Shown: positions 28,701-38,405, counted from the stretch's first letter. The stretch is 61,670 bases of DNA from Lingula anatina (GCF_001039355.2 NW_019774125.1:545780-607449); one strand, 5' to 3'. The notes: generated by a model from the sequence alone, not told the origin. Numbers and translations are program-made.

Positions 28701-31700
28701 CTTCAGTTTGCATGTAGGTTGTTTTAGAAGTTTTGTTTGCTTTAATTGGATCTCATTAAAAAAAGAACTTGTGGATGTCACTACACGCAACAGACACTGA
28801 AAGACAGTTAAGTAAACTGTTATAAAGTAATGTTGTCAGTGTTGGTAGAAAGATACAAGTCATAAAAGAATAAGGATGGTCAAGGTAGGTAACTGTAATC
28901 TTTGGCTGCCTGCAATATGATTTCCATTTTTTAGAAAGTGTAGCATTAAACTTTGCTTCAGTGGCTGGCTGTGGCTGTAAAAGTTCTCTTGATTGAAAGA
29001 TGCATTAGAAAACTGCACCCAGCGCAAAGCATCGTCCATGCTTCACAGCACTTTTAATGCACAGAGTAGTAGTTAGTATGTTGCCATTAAATGAATGATT
29101 GATCGATTGGCTGAATGGTTGGTTGATTGATAGGTGGGATGTATGAATTAGAACAGCAGAGAACATAACTTTTTTGTCCTTTTTTTATTATAATTGTAAG
29201 TAAAAGAATAAATTCTTACTGTGATCACTGTTTTAATATTTTTGCAGCATGAACTTATTTGATGTTTCAATTTATGTTTCATTTTTTGTGAAAATACAAT
29301 GGAGAAGAAGTCACTCAAGGGACTTCACAAATTTGCTGGGATATCCATTTTTATTTTAGATTGGATTAGAAAATACACTCAAGTAAACAACTATGTTAGA
29401 CTTCAGCTGCTATGGCTGTAATATATTCACTTGAAAAATATATTTGATTCAATATTTACAATATATCTGTTTGAGGCGAGCGTGATTTAATGCTCGTATA
29501 CAAGACATTATGTGAATATTTTGTATTTCAGGGGCCACCAGGTCCAAAAGGAGAATTTGGAGAAAGGGGATATAGGGGAGAGAAGGGAGACAGGGTAAGG
29601 CTTGGATTAAAAAAAAAAACACACGACAAAAAAGACAGTTAAATTAGAGCATAATCATCCACTATATGGCCTTGATTCTGTCTAATGCAGGGAATTTTAC
29701 ACCAAATCAAAAATAATTTGCTTCTGTAAATGAAATATTAAGTTTTGTTTTCATCAAATTATTTTATAAGAAATATGAACATAAAGCTTGACCCAGCACA
29801 AGGCAACATTACTTTCCCCCATATTATAGATCCTGCTTCATGTGGCTGATCAGAATTATTTTATATCCAATATTTGATAAAATTGTCTTTAAAGAAATGG
29901 AGAGAAAAGAAAAGTTGCCTTTACATAATGTATCTGTTTATTGCACCTTTTATCAAATTTATAACCTTTTAAAAGATGGAATAACCTTTTTAAAATACTT
30001 GTCAGGAAATAAATGCCACATCTCTTATTAACTATGCCTATTTTGTAGTGCGTTTAAAGATTATGCTCTAGTTTCTAAACCTTGTGGTGAAAGAGAAGTT
30101 GCTCTTAATGTTAAATATTTAACATCTCATATGGTGCATGAAACATATCCTAAAGATAATTATATTTCACTTGTTTGGCATAGAGGCTTTCTAATTGCAC
30201 TACTTGTTGTGTTCTTTATTGTCAATGTGGCTGGTCTTAGTTGTCAAATGACATTTGATGATGAATGTTTTTCACATGTTGTCATGATCAAGTATTGTTA
30301 CAGGCATTATTGTCCTTATATAAAATCTCTTGAAAAATGTCTTGACTGAGATAGATTATGTGTTATAGTCTCACAATTTCAGCAGTATTTGTCTGGTCAC
30401 CATAATCATCCTTTATAGCATAAGGTTATGAATGTTTGCTGCATATTTTTCAACAAAAAGTCGCAGACATGTTATATTTTACAATTTTGACTTTCTTAGT
30501 ATTACTCACAAACAATTTGAAGTTAGAAAAGTTATTGTGATGATCACAGTTTCATTGCCATGTTGTCCAAAATTGACTGTTCTAATTTAGGGTGGAGATG
30601 GCCTGATAGGGCCTCAGGTGAGGACGCCACTAACATTATATTGATTTTTAACTAAAAATAAAATGAACAGCTTTTTTTAATTTAAGCACAAATTGTATAT
30701 TTTTTGTGTGTACTTTCAGTTTGCATTTTCAGTTAACGTGTAAAGCATGATGGAAAGCATCTGTGCTCTCTCTGCCATAACGTCAAAATGTTGTACTTGG
30801 ATATATGTTTTTCCTATAGATTTAAAGACTTTCTGTTATTCTTCTTTATTTATGTTTTCAAGAATGAGATCACCCAAGCTAATACAAACTTTAATGTTAT
30901 TTCTGTTTGAAAAAACATCCCTTGCAAAGAACTTATTTAGATTTTTCGGACTTTACTCTGTAGAAAGTATAAAAGTAGTCATCATAACTGCAAGTAAACT
31001 GTACACTGGTAATGTGCATGTCTATGCAATTAGTATGTGTGCAAATACATCATAAGGCACTGCATGTATATTATTGGAAAAGTATGCTTTCTAACCACAT
31101 GTTAAAGACACAATGCCATTTCTATTAATTTCGTGCATTATCAATTTATAAAAGACCCATATTTATTTTTCCAAGTACAAAAACAGTCTTCATTGTACCT
31201 TTAAGGCTCACGTCAGTGATATGTTAACTTATTTATGTCAGCATATGTAGAATCTATAAAGAGGCAAAAAATATGAAAATTTAAGAGATTGCAGTGATAG
31301 AACTATATTATTTAATTCAACACAAATCATTTGAAATATTTTTTTACTTATTAAAAGATGCAGAGATAAATTAATGTTTTTATTCAATATAATTTTCTCA
31401 TTAATTTTCATTGCTCCAGGGATTGCCCGGGGTAAAAGGTGAACCCGGAAGCAAGGGAAATGAGGTCAGATTCACATAAATTATCATTTCGTTATTGCCA
31501 GGGTGGCATTGTGTTTTGGGGAATGACACTGTTTCTTCAGTGTGTCAGTATTTTGAAATATGTCTACAACAGAATTGACAGAATCTTATTTATTGTAGAG
31601 AATATGTCAAGCAGAACATAAAATATATTGTTTCAGTTGGTGTAACATTTTATGAAATTGTGAGATTTATAAACAGGATCAGTGACAGCTACTATATGTA

Positions 31701-32145
31701 GATTTATTGATATTTGGCCAGTGAAGGCTACCTTTTTAAAGCCAAACTAAAATGATGAATTTAAGCTAGTTTGATTTCAAGGATTCTCAATAATTCAGAG
31801 TAATGGAAGTGAAAAGTGATCATTTTGTGTATTGTAAATGTGTCTGTTTGTATTCAGAAAAAAAGGCAGTTAAATTGCATGCTCTTAGCACTGAGTGAAT
31901 AAGGCGCATTTACACCAGGCCTGACTTGAATCGAAAGTTGCCCAACTGACATCATCATTTAACTTCATTGCTTTGATATGGGGTGTAAAATCAGATGTTG
32001 CGGCATTGGATAGTTTGTGTCTGTTGTTTGGATGATGTTTGTTGGACCATTTTTGGTTCAAGTTAGACTAATAGTAGTTGTAAACACGTCTCATCTTTAC
32101 ATTTGCCAGCACTGCTACAGCTTTAGTCATTTACATTTATATGTG

Positions 32146-32208
<63 letters not shown>

Positions 32209-35155
32209 GTGTCTGGATCTTGTGGAAAATATTTGTGTGAAATTAGTCATATTTTAGTTTAAATTGTTTTGATTTTTGCACAGATTCACATATTAGTGAA
32301 GAGCAGGCACAGGAACATTTTAATCCAGAAGGCATCAGTGGTTAATACTGTAAAAGTTAAATAATTTGTCTAGGTCTCCACCCAGTCCATTTTAGTTACA
32401 TATTGAGGCTATTTTATTTAAACAGTGGGTTCAAGAGATTATGTCTTACTTTGAAGTGAAATATTAATGGAAATTTGCCATTTATCCTATGTTGAATGAG
32501 GTCAAGGGTCAGTTAGGAGATTCTGAGAGTACAGTATTTGTTAAAGGATGATTTACATTTAAATCTATTCAAATTGCCAGTGTCTGAATTTCCAATGTTG
32601 ATGTACTTATATAACTCTTTTGATAACAGTGCCCAGGCAGCAGTTTTCAATTATTTTTTGTCTTTTGGTGAACATAATGTATTGAGCAAAATGTATACAC
32701 CAATCAAAATAATCGTGTATAATTTTATGAACAATATCTTTCAAAGGGATTTAAACGGTTTAGACATATAAATGCATTAGCATTGCCAGTGTGTTTCAAC
32801 TTTCTTTCCTTATTTATGCAGGGAAGAAGAGGCAGACGTGGACGACAGGGAATGAAAGGAAGTAAAGGAGAACAGGTGAGCCCCACGACTGCACACAAAC
32901 CACACTGTTCCTGTCACTGTTGAAGACTGCACCACGGTTCTTGCTCTTCTCACAGCTTTGGCTTGGTGGCAACAGTATAACTTTTATTATAACACTGTCA
33001 TGCTCTCTCTTTCTCTTTCTCTCTCTCTTTTTCATTTAGTCTATTGGAGGCCAGTTTTGTTCGACATTAATGACTTATTACTTATTGATGATGATATGTA
33101 AACGTCGTATAGATATATTAAACATTTACTCAAGACTGGATTATTAATAAGTTACTAATTTTTGTGAAACTGGCCTCCATCAATTTTTTCGGATGATCCT
33201 AAATTCCACAGAGAATGTACAGAGCAAACCACTTTTCCTTCTCGTGCATTTTAAACCCATCAACCTCTGTGAAGGGTTGGGCTCCTGTAGATAGTCACTC
33301 TTTCTTGGATTATTTATCATAGTGTAAATAAATAAATTTAGGCCATTAAATCAGACCCAGATTCACTTTCATCTACAAAATTGATATATTTTGTGCAAAC
33401 GGTGGGCAGTAATACGTCATTTTAAATGTATTCCTGGTTTGAAATAAAGTTGTCATTTTTTGTGCATTTTAAGTACAGAGAATTGGTTCTGAAAATATGT
33501 TATTTGTGAAAAGACTTAACCAGGCCACGGATATGTTTGAAAACAAATACAGATTTTCTCTTATTGAACTTGTTTTTCTTTTTACTGGTTAACTGGCCAT
33601 AACAATATACCAGTTAATCTCATTTTACTAAACCAACAAAATATTATTCTCTCCTATCAGCATAATATATATGTCTTAAAACTATATTTAAAACCAATCA
33701 ATGTATAACAGCCATTAGCATAGTAGTAATGGTGGCAGTATGGGAGGCTCTTTTCTCTTCCTGTGTCTGACTTTGCTGTGCTTGCTTTGGGTATCAGGGC
33801 GCCCCTGGTCTGGATGCCCCGTGTCCTATTGGAGAGGATGGTTTGCCATTACCAGGGTGTAGTTGGAGACCACAGCAGGTAAACTGAGGGAACAAAATGT
33901 ATGCAAACAGAGCTCTGAAAAAAATCTTTGAGGCTGTAATTTTTTTCTTTTGCAAATCTCAAGTATTATGGGAAGGGGGTGCATTTGTGTTTCATTGTAG
34001 AGTAACAGCAGCAGCAGTTACCTGTAGTAGTTGTAGTATTATGCATTCTGTGTTTATGGATGATAGAATCTTATGTTGTGCTGAGAATGATATGAAACGG
34101 CAACATGAAATTCCTGAAAATTGCTGAGCTCTGTCTGTTTTGTTTTTCTCATTTTTAAATAGTTTTTTTTTTTTTTTTTTTGCTGCATGGCTTGCACCAT
34201 TTCATTTCCATATCTACTTCCTAACAGCAGCATGAAACTGTTTTATATCTTTTTCTTTGCTGTTTGTGTTCAGTTTGATGACTTAGATGTTGAAATTGAG
34301 TTCCGTAACCTAATGACAGTTCTATCATTCTGATTTTTGTTTTTTTTTTAAAAATGTAAATTTGGTGAAACACTCTTATTCTGTTATAGTATTAAAATAT
34401 TTTGAACTACTAATACATTTTGCATGATAAGATTTTTCATGTATAACAGGGTGTACCTGGCTTTGACACGCCTTGTGCATATTCTTTGGACGGAAATAAG
34501 GTGATGACACTGTATGACCTGTGTCAAGATGTCCAAGATGTAAAGCCAGCCCCTTTGACTTAGAGAAAATGCATGTTGAATGATATTGGAAAGAGGAGTA
34601 AGGATCTTACACTCACAGATTGTAGAGAGCTTCATATTCATAATTCTGTTACATGCTGAATGTTTTGTTTTGATATAGCATGGCAAAACCCCCTTAAACA
34701 TACTGCTTTGTTTTCTTTTTGCATGTATATTTTATGTTTGATGTTTTTCATTATCAAACTTATTTAATATCTATTTTTTATCCTGTTCATAATGGAATGG
34801 ACCCCTGTGAAATTATTATATATCCTGTGTTCTCGGTGTTTAAACTCAATCAATGAACAGAGTTGCCAGCGTGACAGTAGATCTATTGTCTAACATTTTC
34901 TTAACAATAGAATAACACTTGTAAATAATGGTATTCCATCCTAATAATGCATAGAATGTTTGCAAATACATAGAGTTGGCAACCGTAAAATCCCTCCTAA
35001 TGAAACTGTTATTAACAGCACTAAGGGTATTGCAATGTCAGTAATTTTGATCTGTTTATCACTAACAGGGAGCTGCACCACTAGGAACTTTAACAATAGC
35101 AGAAATGGAGACCATAGACAAGCAGAGGCAAAGGCGACTACAAAAAAATTCTTAG
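6052..35155 (+). CDS. MACIT-type transmembrane collagen (collagen XIII/XXIII/XXV-like), 5' end outside window
   Basis: Interrupted Gly-X-Y collagen. Exons read: 6052-6087, 7706-7741, 8134-8169, 10595-10666, 11120-11185, 12110-12139 (candidate), 12760-12831, 13502-13600, 14758-14784, 15020-15055, 15564-15992, 17111-17156, 18037-18101, 18502-18561 (candidate), 19810-19887, 20452-20574, 21089-21184, 21698-21760, 22238-22318, 23240-23299, 24366-24404, 24727-24759, 25058-25093, 25366-25401, 26733-26777, 28190-28240, 29532-29594, 30591-30617, 31420-31464, 32822-32875, 33798-33878, 34450-34500, 35069-35155. Together they give about 750 residues. The call rests on many short non-collagenous breaks and on the end motif [17 protein letters not shown], which matches the conserved C-terminus of vertebrate collagens XIII, XXIII and XXV. 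It also rests on the stretch IGPPGPPGP, which resembles collagen XXV. Known family members are type II transmembrane proteins whose ectodomain can be shed. The cytoplasmic and membrane part is not visible here. Family call is fairly sure, and which paralogue is not. Confidence 0.8.
7039..7220. repeat. MITE-like element with 16-bp terminal inverted repeats
   Basis: AATGGACCATCTCAAA at 7039-7054 is exactly inverted at 7205-7220, with about 150 bp of AT-rich DNA between. It lies in a collagen intron. No convincing target-site duplication was seen. Confidence 0.55.
7941..8094. repeat. Imperfect long hairpin (about 47-bp arms)
   Basis: The arm 7941-7987 is an imperfect inverted copy of 8048-8094. 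The inner core ATCAAATATGAC followed by ACCCACTTG is nearly identical in both arms. The loop itself contains the palindrome CCCTGCAGGG. Likely a MITE remnant in a collagen intron. Confidence 0.6.
11120..11185 (+). CDS. Collagen exon with non-collagenous break
   Basis: A 66-nt phase-0 exon between a TTTCAG acceptor and a GTATGG donor. It opens with Gly but is not Gly-X-Y: it begins [11 protein letters not shown] and ends [10 protein letters not shown]. It interrupts the triple helix between collagenous blocks, as the NC domains of MACIT collagens do. Its last ten residues resemble the next candidate exon at 12110-12139. Confidence 0.65.
12110..12139 (+). CDS. Candidate 30-nt collagen exon (non-collagenous)
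   Basis: The reading is [10 protein letters not shown], ten codons in phase 0, between acceptor CATTCCAG and donor AAG/GTTGGT. It keeps the gene frame and resembles the tail [10 protein letters not shown] of the preceding exon, which suggests a small exon duplication. The donor is only fair and the exon is very short, so it could be alternative or spurious. Confidence 0.4.
12760..12831 (+). CDS. Collagen exon leading into a non-collagenous segment
   Basis: A 72-nt phase-0 exon that starts as Gly-X-Y ([10 protein letters not shown]) and then leaves the repeat with [14 protein letters not shown], a short amphipathic stretch with an N-glycosylation-like NMT sequon. Two in-frame donors exist nine bases apart: GAG/GTATTA after 12822 and AGG/GTAGGT after 12831. 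The second fits the consensus better, so I used it. Confidence 0.7.
13502..15055 (+). CDS. Collagen Gly-X-Y exons (99, 27, 36 nt)
   Basis: Three phase-0 exons, 13502-13600, 14758-14784 and 15020-15055, all multiples of 9 nt. They encode uninterrupted triplets rich in GPP ([21 protein letters not shown]), so they should form stable triple helix. Acceptors are TATAG, TTTCAG and TTTTAG, and all donors are GTGGGT or GTAAGT. Confidence 0.88.
15564..15992 (+). CDS. Long 429-nt collagen exon
   Basis: A single phase-0 exon of 143 codons, far longer than any other exon of the gene. It is nearly all Gly-X-Y, opening [10 protein letters not shown] and closing GEQGAR, and is rich in KGD and KGE triplets. 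Two short imperfections are visible: one triplet is a residue short (GAPGKGLPG), and a NGVALP insertion breaks the register. It probably arose by loss of several introns between 9-nt-modular exons. Acceptor GTAG and donor AGA/GTGAGT are good. Confidence 0.9.
17111..18101 (+). CDS. Collagen exon pair joined in phase 1
   Basis: Exon 17111-17156 (46 nt) ends one base into a codon and exon 18037-18101 (65 nt) supplies the other two. Joined, they read from [10 protein letters not shown] through a short break ([15 protein letters not shown]) into [12 protein letters not shown]. This is the only phase-1 junction in the gene, and it falls inside a non-collagenous interruption. Acceptors TTTTAG and TTTCAG and donors GTGAGA and GTAAAA support the model. 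Confidence 0.8.
18502..18561 (+). CDS. Candidate basic non-collagenous exon
   Basis: Twenty codons in phase 0 between ATCTGCAG and GAG/GTATAT. The reading is [13 protein letters not shown] followed by IHDIIKE, a basic amphipathic segment that keeps the gene frame between exons 18037-18101 and 19810-19887. Vertebrate collagen XXV has comparable short basic breaks. There is no Gly-X-Y to confirm it, so it rests only on splice sites, length and frame. Confidence 0.4.
19810..22318 (+). CDS. Collagen exons, middle block
   Basis: Five phase-0 exons: 19810-19887, 20452-20574, 21089-21184, 21698-21760 and 22238-22318. They are mostly Gly-X-Y. The 21089 exon opens with a break, [11 protein letters not shown], before returning to [15 protein letters not shown] is reminiscent of the LHEALQ stretch in a collagen XXV non-collagenous domain, but this is from memory. 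The 21698 exon has a poor pyrimidine tract before its AAG acceptor yet a clean [10 protein letters not shown] translation. Confidence 0.85.
22488..22740. repeat. Long imperfect inverted repeat, MITE-like
   Basis: TGACTCGATCTTTTCAATG in the left arm (about 22492-22510) is exactly inverted in the right arm (about 22717-22735). Similarity extends on both sides to roughly 40 bp, and a CAAGATT outside both arms matches too. Spacer is about 190 bp. It lies in a collagen intron. Confidence 0.65.
23182..23205. repeat. (TA)n microsatellite
   Basis: About twelve tandem TA units, 35 bp upstream of the acidic collagen exon. Confidence 0.95.
23240..23299 (+). CDS. Acidic non-collagenous exon of the collagen gene
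   Basis: A 60-nt phase-0 exon between TATTTTAG and GTC/GTGAGA. It reads PMKREGGQ, then five Asp, then ELLEMPV. The Asp run comes from a short GAT repeat. It separates the collagenous exon ending GLPGPP from the exon starting GEPGSIEG, so it is a predicted acidic helix interruption. Support is from splice sites, frame and position only. Confidence 0.6.
24366..31464 (+). CDS. Collagen exons, C-terminal collagenous block
   Basis: Nine phase-0 exons: 24366-24404, 24727-24759, 25058-25093, 25366-25401, 26733-26777, 28190-28240, 29532-29594, 30591-30617 and 31420-31464. The 24727 exon reads [11 protein letters not shown] after the break [13 protein letters not shown], similar to a collagen XXV segment. 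The 28190 exon has a small imperfection (GPAGAGIPG). Most others are exact multiples of 9 nt. All have GT donors and AG acceptors and preserve frame. Confidence 0.87.
25716..25767. repeat. (ATTT)n microsatellite
   Basis: About twelve tandem TTTA units. A second, shorter run of the same unit lies at about 26192-26226. Both are in a collagen intron. Confidence 0.95.
27873..27907 (+). repeat. Solo transposon-end-like sequence with G run
   Basis: CAGTAGCGGATCTGGATT followed by a G-rich run. It closely resembles, on the opposite strand, the sequence at 38389-38405 (CAGGGGCGGATCCAGGA), so both look like single remaining ends of one hAT-like repeat family. No partner end was found nearby. Confidence 0.4.
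32146..32207. repeat. (ATT)n microsatellite
   Basis: About 20 uninterrupted ATT units in a collagen intron. It produces a spurious poly-Ile open frame. Confidence 0.97.
32822..32875 (+). CDS. Collagen exon with strongly basic triplets
   Basis: A 54-nt phase-0 exon encoding [18 protein letters not shown], between TTATGCAG and GTGAGC. The Arg cluster gives both a heparin-binding-like basic patch and minimal furin-like R-x-x-R patterns. Cleavage inside a triple helix is uncertain. It lies close to the C-terminal cysteine motif. Confidence 0.88.
33046..33178. repeat. Short inverted-repeat element
   Basis: GGAGGCCAGTTT at 33046-33057 is exactly inverted at 33167-33178, and the arms continue imperfectly to about 35 bp, both ending near ACTTATTA. 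The total is 133 bp, in the intron before the C-terminal collagen exon. Confidence 0.6.
33798..33887 (+). CDS. Collagen C-terminal cysteine-motif exon
   Basis: The exon reads [20 protein letters not shown] followed by CSWRPQQ. The two cysteines and the DAPCP...DGLPLPGC spacing match the C-terminal non-collagenous domain shared by collagens XIII, XXIII and XXV. If spliced, it ends at 33878 (CAG/GTAAAC). If not, two more codons (VN) lead to TGA at 33885-33887. In the vertebrate family the protein stops just after this motif, so the read-through form would be the family-typical end. Confidence 0.88.
   Translation, partial: GAPGLDAPCPIGEDGLPLPGCSWRPQQVN
34450..34500 (+). CDS. Collagen exon with degenerate second cysteine motif
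   Basis: After acceptor ATAACAG the frame reads [17 protein letters not shown], then a possible donor AAG/GTGATG. GxPGxDxPC followed by DG matches the previous exon, so this looks like a diverged tandem copy of the C-terminal exon, with the second Cys missing from the spliced form. Read through instead, the frame continues with another Cys and stops at TAG 34561-34563. Confidence 0.6.
35069..35155 (+). CDS. Candidate last exon of the collagen gene
   Basis: Acceptor CTAACAG is followed in phase 0 by [16 protein letters not shown] and then [12 protein letters not shown] and a TAG stop. The frame is continuous with exon 34450-34500. The tail is charged and helical-looking, unlike collagen. It begins with Gly like nearly all exons of the gene. 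Whether every transcript uses it is unknown, since two upstream stop options exist. Confidence 0.5.
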   Translation, partial: GAAPLGTLTIAEMETIDKQRQRRLQKNS

Positions 35156-37092
35156 CCCTAAGTGTGATATGACATCTATTGTACATAGAGAAACCTGTGT
35201 AAAGTGATATGTACATACTCAGGCTGTATGGTAGAAAATTATATTGAATGAGATGAACGGGTCTGGGGACCCCCGTGTGGGAAACCTGACAAATCACACT
35301 CCTGTATCTTTATTTATTGCTTCAAAGATGCGTCAAAAGGACTGAATCTATGATGAACCTGTGGGTCACAAAAATATATATTGTGACTCATAATTAATAA
35401 TTACAGTTTATTTTACCTGTAATCAACCATTAATTGCACTATTTGAGTGCTCTCACACTCTTTGATTTTATTCTATTAAATGTATCTGATATAAGAATCT
35501 TTCTGGCATTCACTGTTGTGATGCATTTATGTTAGTGATTGTCAGTTGTCTGTTTGATTACAGAGCCTTCTTCCATTTTGACAAAGGTGATCAAAAAGTG
35601 TTCTGTAAGGTACTTTGCAAGTGGAGCTAGTAGTTGGAAAAGGTCTCTGTGATTGGCTACATGGCACACATTATCTCTATTTCAGATACTCTGTAAATAT
35701 ATTGTATTTCATAGATTGATTGGACGTGTATTTAAGATAAAGTGAAAGTGAACACCTAGTGGCTTTGTAAATTTTTGGTCGTTCATATTAGTCAGCATTT
35801 GGTGATATGTGGCATTTGGGCTGCTAATAAACATGTGCCCTGTATTAACTTGACCCAGATCTTTACATTATGTCTTATGAACATTTTAAATTCAAGTTAT
35901 GTTAGAACTAGAGAAATAGTCCTATTAGATTTCATTAAATTTTAAAGTGATTTCTTTTTAACATTGTATTACATTATATCTTCAAATATTGTATTGCTTC
36001 TTTCATTTATTGTCAGTGTTACTCATTGGTTGACATGGCATTATATTGCATATTATTTGTATATTTATTGTTTGCTTATTACAAAGTATTTTACAAGACC
36101 AAAAAAAAGTTGTATCGCTTTATTTTCATGGATTAAGACCACTCTGTGCTTGCCAACAATCAATTGTTTAAATATATGGAAACACATTTCTTCTGGTTAA
36201 CCTCAATAATCCAAAAGATATTTAATTTAATTCTGGCATATTGGATGTAATTGCGGCTTGTCCAGTCTGTTTGGTAAGTGGGGATGTGTATATAAAATAT
36301 GTGTTTAAGCTTAGTTATGTATTTTGTAAGGAGATTGTTTATAGTCATCAGAGTAGTCAATGTAACCTGCTATTATTATATTGGTAGGTTAAAAAAATTC
36401 TAATTCAACAAGATCTGAGATAATGTGTGACCAATTTGCATTGCATTTTTTAATACTGCACAAAATGTCAGTAATTCCTTCAGGGTGGAATATGGTGTAT
36501 ATTTTATCCCTCTTTCAAAAATACATATAGTTTTTGTTGCACAAACTGCAAAAGATCAGAATGGTGTTCAGAAAAGGTGATTTATATTTAGTGTGGAGGC
36601 AAACATAACTATAGTCAATCATGATATTTCTTTTGACTTGTATGAATTGAAACAGATATTCACATATATTCTAATCGTTTTTCTCTCTACTTTGTACCTA
36701 GATAATGTATCATATTTCACTTCATTTTCTCATTTATTGGATTTACAAGAATAAATATGTTATTGGGTGCGGTTAGTGGCAACATTCTGTTAAAACAATG
36801 GTATGCTACGTTGTAATTCTAACATATTACATCTCTCACTAAAATATTCTTTATTGCATTTGTTATTTAGATGTATCAGCTTTACACAATACATATTAAA
36901 TTTCTGTTCTTAATTAATTAAATATCAAGTCACTTTAAGAGTTAGGCTCTTTAGCAGGCAAAGGTTGAATGTAATTACTTTCTTTGAATCATTGAAGTCA
37001 AACCTTGCAGTACATGTTTACAAAGTAGTAGTGAATTTCACTTGTTATTTTCTCAATTCTGTTTGTATATATCTATTCATCTTTAGAATAAA
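35156..37092 (+). other. Probable 3' untranslated region of the collagen gene with polyadenylation signals
   Basis: No coding signal. AATAAA hexamers on the + strand at 35826-35831, 36750-36755 and 37087-37092 are candidate polyadenylation signals. Which one is used cannot be told from sequence alone. Confidence 0.45.
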
Positions 37093-37607
37093 AAAGGATA
37101 TTATATGAAATATCTGTTCACTGTATTACTGACATCTTCGGGAAATGATCAATTTTAGACACTCAAAAGTAAGACACATTCCATATCCTGTTATTGTTGG
37201 TGAGCACACGAGAACCTGGCAATTTCTAGTAAAAAAAGTGTACAAACTCAGAACATTAGATGTAAATATAGCACAAGCAACAAAGTAAGATAAGGGTCCA
37301 CTTTAAACTGTCGATTCCTCTAATGCATTTGGCAATGGCTTCAGCTGAGACGGAAGAAATTCAAATTTAAAAATATTTAAATGTGCTTGATACACTACAC
37401 ACTTTGGAAGCTCCAGTGAGTTTGTGGCAGCACCTTTTCCTCTTCTTGACAATCCGTCGCGGCTACGGCACGACCCTTCACTCAATGGGAACAAGTCTAG
37501 AGCATGGGAATTTTTTATAAGTGGGGGTTTTAAACCATTCAGAACAAATGGGAGGGTATCGCTACCTGCTTTAATGACACGTGGCTACAAAAAGATTGGT
37601 AACCCCC

Positions 37608-37615
37608 CACACACA

Positions 37616-37652
<37 letters not shown>
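37608..37652. repeat. (CA)n microsatellite
   Basis: About 20 CA units with one interruption (CATA), downstream of the collagen gene. Confidence 0.95.
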
Positions 37653-37654
<2 letters not shown>

Positions 37655-37661
37655 CACCCAC

Positions 37662-37793
37662 ACCCTCTACCAGGGCGACAGGTTGATTTTTCACAAGATT
37701 TTTACAGATGTCTTTAGATAAATAGACGGTCATTTTGTTCTCTGCTGGCTTTAGAAAAATTTCCCTACAATATCTGCCACCCTGGTAGAGGGT
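37662..37793. repeat. Inverted repeat pair beside the CA repeat
   Basis: ACCCTCTACCAGGG at 37662-37675 is exactly inverted at 37780-37793, followed by a long C run to about 37812. It may be a small non-autonomous element with an attached homopolymer. Confidence 0.4.
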
Positions 37794-38053
37794 ACCCCCC
37801 CCCCCCCCCCCCTTCGATTCTAACACCTGAGCGAGTTGCAACCCAGGGTTGTTCCTTTTGATAAAGATCCAATTCATCGTCTGATTATTTTCCTAAACGT
37901 TGGTTCTTTCAGCTGTCATCAGTTTGACTTGTTAAGGTAATTGACGGGTGGTAGAACTCGTTGGGGAACAATTACCTGAACAACAACGTAATTATGCACA
38001 GTGGGAGAACGCTTTATATATGTTCTCTCTTTCCCTACCCTCTGATATCAGGG

Positions 38054-38125
38054 ACTTCTAAGATAGTAAACATTAAAGTATCATCGATACTTCTAAGATA
38101 ATAAACATTAAAGTATCATCGATAC
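38054..38125. repeat. Two-copy tandem repeat, 35-bp unit
   Basis: ACTTCTAAGATAGTAAACAT starts the first copy at 38054. The second copy starts at 38089 and differs by one base (AGATAA for AGATAG) over the unit, then repeats the ATCGATAC end. Confidence 0.9.
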
Positions 38126-38388
38126 AAAAATTTTATAATAGACTACTAGCGCGTCCTTCGCTCAGAGAGTAATCTACCCCAGCGGGGTTTTTGATCAAAC
38201 GTTGAGTAAAGTGATGTGGCCCTTTTGGAAGCGTGATATCAATGGCAGATTTTGTTTTTGAATTTAGAATTTTGACTATCTGAATCATAGTTCTAATGGC
38301 ACTGTTCACCCTCTAAAAAAATCAAACCACACGCCGGTGGGGGGGGGGGGGGGGGGCTTCACATCCCCTTCACATCCCCTTCAAATAA

Positions 38389-38405
38389 TCCTGGATCCGC
38401 CCCTG
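38389..38405 (-). repeat. hAT-like terminal motif, solo end
   Basis: Read on the minus strand it is CAGGGGCGGATCCAGGA, followed further along that strand by a GGGGATGTGAA duplication and a long G/C homopolymer (38339-38356 on +). Such CAGGGGCGGATCC ends followed by G runs recall hAT-type repeats of many animals. This is from memory, not a search. Confidence 0.45.

Noticed and set aside
29840-30349. Two adjacent + open frames with hydrophobic segments
   Set aside because: AT-rich intronic frames without family similarity or splice logic.
32017-32262. Open frame with a run of about 20 Ile
   Set aside because: Product of the (ATT)n microsatellite. No other coding signal.
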